Origin: Eshraghiella sp051880035
GTDB lineage: Bacteria > Bacillota > Clostridia > Lachnospirales > Lachnospiraceae
Direction: 5' to 3'
Assembly: GCA_051880035.1 (NCBI GenBank)
Contig: JBJENE010000017.1
Coordinates: 3,996-67,995 of the forward strand
DNA: 64,000 nt
Part shown: positions 23,844 through 32,127 of the stretch, piece by piece
Layout of the letters: each line of letters begins with the position of its first letter
Numbering within the stretch: the stretch's first letter is position 1
The notes under the pieces: generated by a model
What the model saw: only the letters and a program-made list of their open reading frames with translations
Databases searched by the model: none
What the model was told of the DNA's origin: nothing
Position numbers and translations under genes: made by a program

Positions 23844-25835
23844 TTACTCTATGTAATTAATTGCATATTGGATTGCTTTGTAATAATAAAAGACAAAATC
23901 TTCAAGACGGGCCGGGTCGGAACTCAATGTATATACGAAATTAATTGTCATTACATCATTGTCAAAACACCATTCCGTTAATTCTTTATCCACAGTATCT
24001 ATATACGGACAAATTACGGCAAACTCACCATCTCTGTACCGCTTTCCGTCTCCGTATACCTGACTGAAATCATCTATTACATATATTGTATATTCATTCA
24101 GATATTTATCAACAAATTCCTTCTGATTATCGGTAAGCTCATCATAGTTACCGTATTTTCCCATGAATTCATCATGTATATCCTCTCCGGTCTGCTCATA
24201 AATGACTTTTTCAATGCCGGCAATATCTTTATTATTGAGATATCCCATTACCTCCTGCCAGATTCCGTCATACTCTTTATAAGGACTTCCGTCATCTCCC
24301 ACAAGAAGGTCTCCGTTCTGTCTGAATAACCTGTTCACGTAATCGACGACAAAATCATCCGAAAAATTACACTTATCAAGGTCAATGTCCTCAAAAAACT
24401 CATCAAGATCAAAATAAAAGTTTCCGTCTTCGTCAGGAAGTGTAATTATAAGTTCAAGTCCGTTTACCATAGGAACATCTGCCATAACACCTTTAAGAAG
24501 TGTAAGTGATTCTTCGTTGCTGCCTAATCTGAGATTTTCAGGAATCGTTTCACCTTTTTCATATCTTGTGCGATACATTGTGTTTAAAGTCAGACCTGAA
24601 GGTTTTGAAAATGTAAAATAAATTTCCAGTGATTCCTCTTCGTCCTCATATGCCTCCTTAAGGCAGTAATCCCAGTACTCTACATCCTCATCCGTAATAA
24701 TCCATTCCGTTCTGCCATAAATTGTTTTAAAAAATTCTTCCGCATATTCATTATCACTTATTTTACCCAGATTAACCACCGCATCGGATTCCGGAACGGA
24801 CATTTCAATAATCGTATTCACATCACCTGTTCTGAGTGCTGTTAAATATTCCTCTGACTTTTCCTTAATTTTTATGGCTAGCTCATAGTAGGAAACTTCA
24901 TCTTCCTCTGTGCCGTCATCCTGATTTTCTGTATCATCTTCCACATTGTTATCGGTATCCGTCTTCAAAACCGTTTTTGTCTCTTCCGTTTTAACAGGCT
25001 TTTCTTCCATATTATCTTTTTTCCCGGAAATCAGAACTGCTGCCGTAATTCCACCGCCAATTACAATAAGAGCGGCCACGGCTGCGATAATTTTTGCCTT
25101 TAAAGTCTTAAACATTGTTTTTGCTCCTGTCTTTGCCACTGTATTGACAATTTTATTTTCAGCGGTTTTTTCAACTATTCCGGCATAAACACTTTCCGGC
25201 TTAAGGCTTTTTGCACATGCGATAAAAAAAGCCGCAAGGAACGGAACGATTTTTTTGCCTTTGTTCTCTTCTTCACCCTCGCCCGTGTATTTGAGGATTC
25301 CTGCTTTTATTTTTTTCCTCGCTATACTTAGGCGATAGGTTACCGTGCCTTCCGGGCACTCAAGTATACCGGCAATCTCGGATACCGACATATTGTTAAA
25401 ATAATATAAAACAATTGTCCTGTATAAAACATCCGACAGCTCATTTTTAATTATACCCATTATGATATTTCGCTTTTCCTCATTAAGGATATATTCTTCG
25501 GGAAGAAGTATTTCGCTTTCCTCAGATACAAGCTCTGCCATTTCCTCATCTTCAAGCACAACCGGCGTTTTCTTTTTCAGAAAATCCTTGCACTTGTTAA
25601 CCGTTATCCTGTTAAGCCATGCATTGAATCTGCTCTTATCTTTTAAATCCGGCAATCCTTTAAGGACCGCAATATATACTTCCTGCGAAATATCCGCAGC
25701 ATCATGCTCATTTTTGGTAAATGCCATACAGGTAAAAAAAACAGATTTATAAGTCAGATTATATATTGTCTCAAATGCCTTTTGGTCCCCTTTGGCTGCC
25801 AGATTTACAAGTTCCAAAACATTGTTGTCACTCAT
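23844..25835 (-). CDS. ECF-type sigma factor fused to a membrane anchor and extracytoplasmic domain
   Basis: A 663-residue protein. Residues 1-190 are an ECF sigma factor: region 2 with HDAADISQEVYIAVLKGL and FNAWLNRITVNKCKDFLKKK, region 4 with LYYFNNMSVSEIAGILECPEGTVTYRLSIARKKIK. A membrane helix IIAAVAALIVIGGGITAAVL follows at about 250-270. The rest, about 390 residues, is acidic, without cysteines of note, and predicted outside the cell, with two DUF5105-like or NTF2-like segments (EKSEEYLTALRTGDVNTIIE and a later part). No separate anti-sigma gene is adjacent, so the extracytoplasmic domain may control the sigma part in cis. The gene is alone between a terminator and the ABC-F gene. Confidence 0.82.
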   Translation of the reverse strand: MSDNNVLELVNLAAKGDQKAFETIYNLTYKSVFFTCMAFTKNEHDAADISQEVYIAVLKGLPDLKDKSRFNAWLNRITVNKCKDFLKKKTPVVLEDEEMAELVSEESEILLPEEYILNEEKRNIIMGIIKNELSDVLYRTIVLYYFNNMSVSEIAGILECPEGTVTYRLSIARKKIKAGILKYTGEGEEENKGKKIVPFLAAFFIACAKSLKPESVYAGIVEKTAENKIVNTVAKTGAKTMFKTLKAKIIAAVAALIVIGGGITAAVLISGKKDNMEEKPVKTEETKTVLKTDTDNNVEDDTENQDDGTEEDEVSYYELAIKIKEKSEEYLTALRTGDVNTIIEMSVPESDAVVNLGKISDNEYAEEFFKTIYGRTEWIITDEDVEYWDYCLKEAYEDEEESLEIYFTFSKPSGLTLNTMYRTRYEKGETIPENLRLGSNEESLTLLKGVMADVPMVNGLELIITLPDEDGNFYFDLDEFFEDIDLDKCNFSDDFVVDYVNRLFRQNGDLLVGDDGSPYKEYDGIWQEVMGYLNNKDIAGIEKVIYEQTGEDIHDEFMGKYGNYDELTDNQKEFVDKYLNEYTIYVIDDFSQVYGDGKRYRDGEFAVICPYIDTVDKELTEWCFDNDVMTINFVYTLSSDPARLEDFVFYYYKAIQYAINYIE

Positions 25836-25903
25836 GAAATTATGTCTCCTTAGTCGTTAGTAAAATAACCGCTTCATATATTAAGACGATTTATCCGCAA
25901 AAA

Positions 25904-27457
25904 TTATTGGGTTTTTAAAAAAATTTTTTCCGTAGAAACTTTTTCAATAAAAGTACTGTCATGTTCTACGATTATCATGGTGGGCTTGAATGTAAGAATC
26001 AGCTTTTCAATCTGCATTCTTGAGAAAACATCAATGTAATTAAACGGTTCATCCCATATATACAAATGCGCCCTTTCGCAAAGACTTCCGGCAATGCTTA
26101 CTTTCTTTTTCTGTCCTTCGGAGTAATCCTCTATTCTCTTTTCAAACTGTTCCCTGCCAAAATCCAGTTGTCTTAAAACCGCCAGAAAAATGCTGTAATC
26201 CAGATTATGCTCTTTTGCATAACCCTCAAGAGTTCCCTTTAGATTTTTGGCGCTCTGCGCAACATATGATACTTTCATTCCTTTGCAGACTGAAAGTTCT
26301 CCTGCAAAAATCTCTGCTTTTCCGGCCACATCATCCTCATCCGATTCCTTTGTCTCTGATATGAGCTCATTCATAATCAGCTTTAACAGCGTGGATTTTC
26401 CCGAGCCGTTTCCGCCGCATAAAGCAAGCCTGTCACCGTTTTTAACTTCAAAATCAATATTATCACAGATTGTTCTGCCTTCATACCCGAATGCAAGTTT
26501 TCCTGCACGGATAAGGACATTTTTGTGAAAAGTTTCACAATATAGTTTTAAGTCCCGCACTTCCTCTATGTTTTTAAGAAGTCCTTTTTTCTCATCTATT
26601 TCCCTGTTGATACGGCCTTCAATATCTTTCCGTCTCGCCTGCATCTTTCTTGATTTCTCCCCGATATATGATCTGGTTGATATAAAACGGTCGTGCTCTT
26701 TAACCGGGTCGAATCCTATTTTGGTACTTTCCGCATGATCTGCCCAGGCCTTAACATTTGCCGCAGCAGAGGAAAGTCTGTTAATGTCTCTTTTAAGAGA
26801 TTCGTTTTTCTCCGTCTCGTACCGGTCCTGACGCTCCTTGTTTTCATACCAGGATGTAAAATTCCCCTGATAAACTTCTATACTGCATTTATTAATTACA
26901 AGAACATGGTCAATGCATGCATCAAGAACATCCCTGTCATGAGATACCAGAATAAATCCTTTTTTACGGCATAAGTATTCCTTAACCGTCTCCTTGCTGT
27001 CCGAATCCAGATGGTTGGTAGGCTCATCCAGAAGAAGGAACTGATTATCCCCGGCAAAAAGCCAGCCAAGCATAACTCTGGTTCTCTCCCCATAGCTTAA
27101 TGTCCTGTACTGCCGGTATAAAATATCCGCATCCATGGAAAGAAGTGTCAATTCCCTGCATACCATCCAGAATTCCCTGTCCGGAAACGCTTCCTCCATA
27201 AGTTCCATAGCGGTAAGCTCTTCCTTATCATACGGAACCGGTACGGGAAAGTACTGAAACCTGACATTTGATTTAATGGTCCCGCTGTACTCGTATTTTC
27301 CCATCAGCAGATTAAAAAAAGTTGTTTTGCCCCTTCCGTTACGGGCTACGAATCCAAGCTTCCAGTCAGTATCAAGATTAAAGCTTGCATTTTCAAAAAT
27401 ATTATCACCATGATTGTCATAGGAAAAAGTAAGATTGTTTACCTGTATATTCGCCAT
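25904..27457 (-). CDS. ABC-F ribosome-protection ATPase (Lsa/Vga-like)
   Basis: A 517-residue protein with two ABC domains and no membrane helices. Domain 1: ARNGRGKTTFF, SYGERTRVMLGW, LLLDEPTNHLD. Domain 2: GGNGSGKSTLL, SEGQKKKVSIAG, IWDEPFNYIDVFSR. The last motif is typical of the Lsa/Vga antibiotic-resistance ABC-F proteins rather than housekeeping EttA/Uup. Such proteins enter the ribosome E site and dislodge drugs (lincosamides, pleuromutilins, streptogramin A). The start is MANIQVNN at 27457, five bases after GGAGG. A leader-peptide attenuator precedes it, which fits drug-inducible expression. The drug spectrum cannot be read from the sequence. Confidence 0.88.
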   Translation of the reverse strand: MANIQVNNLTFSYDNHGDNIFENASFNLDTDWKLGFVARNGRGKTTFFNLLMGKYEYSGTIKSNVRFQYFPVPVPYDKEELTAMELMEEAFPDREFWMVCRELTLLSMDADILYRQYRTLSYGERTRVMLGWLFAGDNQFLLLDEPTNHLDSDSKETVKEYLCRKKGFILVSHDRDVLDACIDHVLVINKCSIEVYQGNFTSWYENKERQDRYETEKNESLKRDINRLSSAAANVKAWADHAESTKIGFDPVKEHDRFISTRSYIGEKSRKMQARRKDIEGRINREIDEKKGLLKNIEEVRDLKLYCETFHKNVLIRAGKLAFGYEGRTICDNIDFEVKNGDRLALCGGNGSGKSTLLKLIMNELISETKESDEDDVAGKAEIFAGELSVCKGMKVSYVAQSAKNLKGTLEGYAKEHNLDYSIFLAVLRQLDFGREQFEKRIEDYSEGQKKKVSIAGSLCERAHLYIWDEPFNYIDVFSRMQIEKLILTFKPTMIIVEHDSTFIEKVSTEKIFLKTQ

Positions 27458-27541
27458 ATATGCCTCCTTATCCAACAGTTCCCCAAAAAAGGAGTTCCGG
27501 CGTCACAGAATATAGAAAATAAGAGAAATTATCTATAAAGC

Positions 27542-27760
27542 AAAAAAACGAGACGATGCCCGTCCCGTAAATGTTAAATGACCGCATTATATATAAACAT
27601 TCTGCATAAATCCGATATGAATCGGAACACTCCGGCGACTCAGGGACTGTTCTGTCAGTCTGTGTCTGTTAAGTTAATTATCTGCAGAATGTAATAATCA
27701 TGCTGTCACCTCCGAATTGCTTATATTTGGCAGACCCGCGTTCTGCCAACATTTATTATA
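27542..27760 (-). promoter_or_regulatory. Transcription attenuator leader of the ABC-F gene
   Basis: Reading the minus strand: TATAAT at 27760-27755; a hairpin TTGGCAGA/TCTGCCAA (27749-27727) at about the start of the RNA; GGAGG (27713-27709); the seven-codon ORF MIITFCR (27701-27678); ACATTCTGCA within that ORF (27692-27683) with its exact complement TGCAGAATGT 77 bases on (27606-27597); and a terminator ACGGGAC-N7-GTCTCGT with seven T (27568-27542). Ribosome stalling on the ORF would free the downstream arm and let the RNA escape termination, as established for other ABC-F and erm/cat leaders. The mechanism is inferred from the arrangement. Confidence 0.75.
27678..27701 (-). CDS. Leader peptide MIITFCR
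   Basis: Seven codons, ATG to TAA, with GGAGG seven bases ahead (27713-27709), a ribosome site better than most genes nearby. The codons ACA-TTC-TGC-A are the pairing partner of a downstream arm. It is a regulatory ORF; no function for the peptide beyond stalling is expected. Confidence 0.7.
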   Translation of the reverse strand: MIITFCR

Positions 27761-27772
27761 GCACGTCTGCTG

Positions 27773-28276
27773 CTATAAATCAACCAGACCTTCTTTCAAA
27801 AGTCTGATAAAAGAGGTGTCCCTTTCAGAGCACACCGCCTGTCCAACTTTTTCATTCGTCCTGACTATTTCTTCAAAAGATGCCCAGACCGGATGAAATC
27901 CTTTCATAATTTCCGATTCCGTCATTTCGGTTTCAACCGTTTCTTCCCGTGCATCACACAAATAAAAATATGAATGGCATATATATTTTATTCCGGGCGT
28001 GAATAAATCTTCCCGAAGCTCTAAAATTTCACCGATTTCCTTTATTGTCTCAGGCATAACCAAGAGCCCCGTCTCCTCCCGTACCTCGCGAATCAGGGTT
28101 TCTTCACGGCTCTCCCCATTTTCGACTCCGCCTCCCGGTATTTTGTACTCTCCCGTACCGCTTTGCTGCATCGCAATAAGGCCGTCCCGGATTATAACGG
28201 CTCTGACTGTATGCTTTTCAAAAACAGGCATTTCATCGGTATAATTTTGTGAATCAAGAGTCAATAATCTTTTCAT
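27773..28276 (-). CDS. NUDIX hydrolase
   Basis: A 167-residue protein with the Nudix box GGGVENGESREETLIREV followed by REETGLLV at about residues 48-74. It hydrolyses nucleoside diphosphate-linked compounds; the substrate is unknown. It resembles the second NUDIX protein at 32128-32616 (both have the same IPGGGVE/FPGGGVE-GES layout). Its 3' end overlaps the region where the ABC-F promoter -35 would lie. Confidence 0.88.
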   Translation of the reverse strand: MKRLLTLDSQNYTDEMPVFEKHTVRAVIIRDGLIAMQQSGTGEYKIPGGGVENGESREETLIREVREETGLLVMPETIKEIGEILELREDLFTPGIKYICHSYFYLCDAREETVETEMTESEIMKGFHPVWASFEEIVRTNEKVGQAVCSERDTSFIRLLKEGLVDL

Positions 28277-28297
28277 TGGTCACCATACCTTACCCGG

Positions 28298-29023
28298 TTA
28301 TATAAAATATGATATTATTTCCCATGCAATCGGAACAAGCAGAGCCGGGAGAAGATTTCCCACTCTGATTTTTTTATCAAAAATAAGATTAATACCTACA
28401 CAAAAAATCAACACAGAACCCACCATTGACAGCTCGTTGACGAGCCTGTCGCTGATAAGAGGTTCGATAAGTACCGCACAAAGTGTAATAAGTCCCTGAT
28501 ATATTCCCAACGGAACGGCTGAAAAAACAGCTCCGATTCCCGTAGCGGAGGCTATAACCATTACGATAATGAAATCCAGAATTGCTTTGGTAAAAAGCAT
28601 GGAGTGGTCTCCCGTAAGTCCGTCCTGAAGCGCCCCCACTATCGCCATTGCCCCGATACATACAACCAGAGTGGCGGCCACAAAGCCCTCCACAAAATTA
28701 GAATCGTTTCCGGCCTTAACTGCCTTCTTTAATCTGTTTCCAAGGCCATCCATTCTTTTCTCAATATTAATAAGTTCTCCGATTATTCCGCCAAATACCA
28801 GTGATAAAACCAGAAGGAGCGTTCCATCCGTGGAAATACTGTTTCCGTCGATTACAAACATTTTGGAAAGAGCCCCGGCAACGCCGATAAAAATAACGGA
28901 AATACCGCATGCCTTTGTTAAGGTATCACTTATCCGCTCTTTCAAGCCTCTTTTTATAATCATTCCGATTACACCGCCAAGAATTACGGCAGCGACATTT
29001 ACTATAGTTCCTAAACCTTTCAT
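28298..29023 (-). CDS. DUF554 membrane protein
   Basis: A 241-residue protein with six to seven membrane helices, beginning MKGLGTIVNVAAVILGGVIGMIIKRGL, diagnostic of the DUF554 (YdfK-like) family of putative transporters. GGAGG-like site upstream. It is divergent from azlC and separated from the NUDIX gene by about 20 bases, so may be co-transcribed with it. Function unknown. Confidence 0.85.
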   Translation of the reverse strand: MKGLGTIVNVAAVILGGVIGMIIKRGLKERISDTLTKACGISVIFIGVAGALSKMFVIDGNSISTDGTLLLVLSLVFGGIIGELINIEKRMDGLGNRLKKAVKAGNDSNFVEGFVAATLVVCIGAMAIVGALQDGLTGDHSMLFTKAILDFIIVMVIASATGIGAVFSAVPLGIYQGLITLCAVLIEPLISDRLVNELSMVGSVLIFCVGINLIFDKKIRVGNLLPALLVPIAWEIISYFI

Positions 29024-29158
29024 CTCTCCGGGCCTCCTGTTCTGATTTTTCTCATATTATAATCTTCTTATTTGAGATACGCAAGCCGTTACGGTAGAAA
29101 TTTGTTGTTTTTTATGAAAACCGAGAGTATACTGTTTTTGTTTATCGGAGGTATGAAA

Positions 29159-29881
29159 ATGAAATCTAAGTCCAGATATAAAACAGCTTTCCTGGCCGCT
29201 TTCCCCAAAACTCTGCCTATCATGGCCGGTTTTCTTTTTCTCGGCATGACTTACGGGATTCTTATGCGCACCCGGGGCTTTTCTTTTGTATATCCTATGA
29301 TAATGAGTATGGTTATCTTTGCCGGCTCCATGGAATTTGTGGCATGCAACCTGCTTTTGGGTTCATTCAACCCGGCGCAGGCACTTTTATTGACTCTGAT
29401 GCTTAACGCAAGACATATTTTTTACGGAATATCCATGCTGGACAAATATAAGGGGCTTGGCGCCAAAAAATTTTACCTCATATACGGTATGTGTGATGAA
29501 AGTTTTTCCATTAACTATACCGCAGAAATTCCGCCCTCTGTGGACAGGGGCCTTTTTATGTTTTTTGTCACACTGCTTAACCAGATTTACTGGGTTCTGG
29601 GTTCAACCCTTGGCGGCATATTCGGCTCTTTTATAAAATTTAATACCAAAGGACTTGATTTCGTCATGACCGCCATGTTCGTGGTAATTTTTCTGGACCA
29701 GTGGCTTAAAGAAAAAAATCATTTCAGCTCAATAGCAGGTCTCATTCTGTCGCTTGTAAGCCTTGTCATTGCACGAGTTGTCTTTGGCTCCAACCAGTTC
29801 ATTATTCCTGCAATGCTTGCCATATTCGCAGCCTTGACTTTTATGAGAAAACCTCTTGAAAAGAAGGAGGTGCAGTCATGA
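29159..29881 (+). CDS. azlC: AzlC-family branched-chain amino acid exporter subunit
   Basis: A 240-residue membrane protein: PKTLPIMAGFLFLGMTYGIL, IFAGSMEFVACNLLL, LNARHIFYGISML and the later GMCDESFSINY are AzlC hallmarks. The ATG at 29159 is seven bases after GGAGG; the ATG at 29153 is too close. AzlC works with AzlD to export branched-chain amino acids or analogues. The stop overlaps the azlD start (ATGA). The partner gene is broken (next entry), so the exporter may not function. Confidence 0.9.
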   Translation: MKSKSRYKTAFLAAFPKTLPIMAGFLFLGMTYGILMRTRGFSFVYPMIMSMVIFAGSMEFVACNLLLGSFNPAQALLLTLMLNARHIFYGISMLDKYKGLGAKKFYLIYGMCDESFSINYTAEIPPSVDRGLFMFFVTLLNQIYWVLGSTLGGIFGSFIKFNTKGLDFVMTAMFVVIFLDQWLKEKNHFSSIAGLILSLVSLVIARVVFGSNQFIIPAMLAIFAALTFMRKPLEKKEVQS

Positions 29882-30207
29882 GCATAACCGAACATATTAT
29901 TACAATTGCAATTATTTCCCTGGGAACCATGCTTACAAGATTTCTCCCGTTTATGGTGTTTTCCGACAAACGGCCGACTCCGGGATTCGTAAAATATCTG
30001 GGAAAGTTTCTTGCTCCCGCCGTCTTCGGGCTTCTGGTAATATAATGCCTTAAAGATATAAGTGTAATTTCGTATCCTTACGGAATTCCTGAATTAATCG
30101 CAATTCTCGTTGTAATAGGTCTCCATTTATGGAAGCGGCAGATGCTTATTTCAATTGCGGGGGGAACCGTATGCTATATGCTGCTTGTGCAGTTTGTTTT
30201 TAAATGA
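29878..30207 (+). pseudogene. azlD: azlD interrupted by an in-frame stop
   Basis: From ATG 29878 the frame reads MSITEHIITIAIISLGTMLT...FGLLVI, then TAA at 30043-30045, then continues open as CLKDISVISYPYGIPEL...LVQFVFK to TGA at 30205-30207. Intact AzlD proteins are about 105-110 residues with a continuous LVxYCLKD-type segment, so a Tyr codon (TAT or TAC) has probably become TAA. No frameshift is present. The first 55 residues could be made as a truncated protein. A sequencing error in one base is the alternative. Confidence 0.85.
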
Positions 30208-30216
30208 ATGTGGTGT

Positions 30217-30326
30217 AAAAGCTGTTTGAAAGACCGCTTGCGCTGGTTGATTCCGTAACGGTACTAAGGTTGTAAAAGACACAACCTAAGTACCGACGGC
30301 ATCAAAAGTCTTTCAAACAGCTTTTA
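30217..30326. repeat. Long structured hairpin element, copy B
   Basis: The outer stem is AAAAGCTGTTTGAAAGAC with GTCTTTCAAACAGCTTTT. Inside are TTGAT/ATCAA, GGTACT/AGTACC and GGTTGT/ACAACC. The unpaired or loop segments CGCTTGCGCTGGTTGAT and AAGTACCGACGGCATCAA are nearly identical to those of copy A (9580-9694), while the stem bases have changed on both sides. It lies after the broken azlD gene and may act as its terminator. Confidence 0.8.
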
Positions 30327-30358
30327 CAGTCCACAAACTATGTTTTTTTCCAAAAATT

Positions 30359-30412
30359 AAAAAGCTATTCGAAAGACCGTCTCTTCATCCCGATTCTTTC
30401 GAATAGCTTTTA
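30359..30412. terminator. Hairpin with related outer stem, probable terminator
   Basis: AAAAAGCTATTCGAAAGA pairs with TCTTTCGAATAGCTTTT around an 18-base loop. The stem resembles the outer stems of the two long elements (AAAAGCT...GAAAGA) and of the terminator at 50004-50050, but the inner core is absent. On the minus strand it lies a few bases after the end of a rightward neighbour; it separates azlD from the glycosyltransferase gene. Confidence 0.75.
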
Positions 30413-30418
30413 TAATCC

Positions 30419-31378
30419 TTACCGGCTGTTATCGTCCCAGGTTCTGCTTTCAATAATGTAACGCGGCCGTCCTTTTACCTCAAGATATATCTTGCCGATA
30501 TATTCTCCGATGACTCCCAGACATATCAGCTGTATTCCGCCTATAAAGCAGACGATACATACCATACTGGACCAGCCTGATATGGTCTCACCCATACACC
30601 GCATCACTATGGACCAGATTACACCTATAAAACTAATAAGTGCAATTAACATACCAAGACTCGTAATAACTCTTATCGGCTTAATGCTGAGACTTGTAAC
30701 TCCGTCAACCGCAAGCTTTACCATCTTACCTAACGGGTAATGGCTTTTGCCTGCAAGTCGCTCATTACGCTCATAATATACAGATGTACTTTTGAAACCC
30801 ACCAGAGGAAACATTCCCCTAAGGTACATATTGACTTCTTTAAAATCAGCAAATTCATCAAGAACCCGCTTTGATACAAGACGGTAATCCGCATGGTTGT
30901 ACACAACCTCTGCCCCCATGGCAGACAAAAATTTGTAGAATCCCTGTGCCGTTACCTTTTTGAAAAATTTATCGCTGTCCCTGTTGCTTCTTACACCGTA
31001 TACGATTTCACATCCGTCAAGATATTCGTCCACCATCTCGTTCATGGCATTAACATCATCCTGACCGTCGCAGTCAATAGTAATGACAATGTCGCAGAAC
31101 TCCTTTGCCTCCATCATTCCGGCAAGAAGTGCATTCTGGTGTCCTCTGTTACGGCTTAAGGATATCCCTTTAAACACATCATCCTCTTCGGAAAGCTTTG
31201 TAATAATATTCCAGGTTTCATCCTTGCTGCCGTCATTGACAAAAAGCACGCGGCTTTCGTGTGAAATTTTTTCCTGAGCAACAAGTTCTTTAATCTTATC
31301 GGCAAAAATCTTTGAGGTAACAGGCAGAACCTCTTCCTCATTGTAGCATGGAACAACAATATAAAGTATTGGTCTCAT
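30419..31378 (-). CDS. GT2 glycosyltransferase (GtrB/DPM1-like)
   Basis: A 319-residue family 2 glycosyltransferase. N-terminal catalytic domain: IVVPCYNEEEVL, LFVNDGSKDETW, the DXD-type TIDCDGQDD and HADYRLVSKRVLDEF. Two C-terminal membrane helices (about 230-252 and 268-292) mark the polyprenyl-phosphate sugar synthase group, which charges undecaprenyl phosphate with glucose or similar at the inner face of the membrane for transfer to wall glycopolymers. A single gene with its own start region. Confidence 0.88.
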   Translation of the reverse strand: MRPILYIVVPCYNEEEVLPVTSKIFADKIKELVAQEKISHESRVLFVNDGSKDETWNIITKLSEEDDVFKGISLSRNRGHQNALLAGMMEAKEFCDIVITIDCDGQDDVNAMNEMVDEYLDGCEIVYGVRSNRDSDKFFKKVTAQGFYKFLSAMGAEVVYNHADYRLVSKRVLDEFADFKEVNMYLRGMFPLVGFKSTSVYYERNERLAGKSHYPLGKMVKLAVDGVTSLSIKPIRVITSLGMLIALISFIGVIWSIVMRCMGETISGWSSMVCIVCFIGGIQLICLGVIGEYIGKIYLEVKGRPRYIIESRTWDDNSR

Positions 31379-31475
31379 AATATCTCCGTCTTGTTGGAAT
31401 TAATGGTACTATATCCTATTTATCATAGCATTTTGCTACCTAAAGGTCAACATTGGCGGTTTGGTTTTGAATTTA

Positions 31476-32096
31476 TCAGATGCCATACTTTTTAAGGTCG
31501 ACTTTCCCGCGGGTCACTTCCACCCCGTCCGCTCTGAGAAGAGCCGCCTGGATGTCTGCGCCCCCGAAAGCAAATTCACCCGAAAGTTCACCTTTGGAAT
31601 TAACTACACGGTAACACGGAATGTTTTCCGGGTCAGGATTTCTGTGCAAAGCATTTCCGACAGCCCTCGCCATCTTTTTGTCTCCCGCCATTTCTGCAAT
31701 TTTTCCATAAGTTGCCACACGACCTTTTGGAATCTTTTTTACCGCCTCGTAAATTCTTTTTGAAGGACTGTCCGTAACCAGATCATAACTTTCTGCTATC
31801 ATACGCTTCACTTCATTATCAGGAATTGAGCCGTCCAGAATAATTGTATTCCAATGCTCTTTGTTCTGATGATAACCGGGAATGACCGCATCATATGTAC
31901 TTCTCCAAAGGTCTCTCCATTCGGGAGATACTTTTACATTAATATTTATGTATCCGTTTCTTTCATAAGTCCAGAGAAAAGCTTTTTTGCTTTCCTTCAC
32001 TCTGACAAGCTGCCAGTTAGGATCATGGAACGGTGCTTCTTTATATGTTTTGGGAAACGAAAGTCCGTATTCTAATACTTCTTCTCTTGTTGTCAT
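31476..32096 (-). CDS. YjbR/MmcQ - MGMT-like fusion protein
   Basis: A 206-residue two-domain protein. Residues 1-100 are a MmcQ/YjbR-type (CyaY-like DNA-binding) domain: TTREEVLEYGLSFPKTYKEAPFHDPNW, KVSPEWRDLWRS. Residues 108-200 are the DNA-binding half of O6-alkylguanine transferase: GRVATYGKIAEMAGDKKMARAVGNALHRNP and IPCYRVVNSKGELSG. The reactive Cys is kept, but the usual PCHRVV His is Tyr here. It lacks the N-terminal MGMT domain. It may be an alkylation-damage sensor or repair protein. Such fusions are known in Clostridia. Confidence 0.82.
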   Translation of the reverse strand: MTTREEVLEYGLSFPKTYKEAPFHDPNWQLVRVKESKKAFLWTYERNGYININVKVSPEWRDLWRSTYDAVIPGYHQNKEHWNTIILDGSIPDNEVKRMIAESYDLVTDSPSKRIYEAVKKIPKGRVATYGKIAEMAGDKKMARAVGNALHRNPDPENIPCYRVVNSKGELSGEFAFGGADIQAALLRADGVEVTRGKVDLKKYGI

Positions 32097-32127
32097 CTGC
32101 CACCCGACCCTTTTCTTCTAATAAAAA

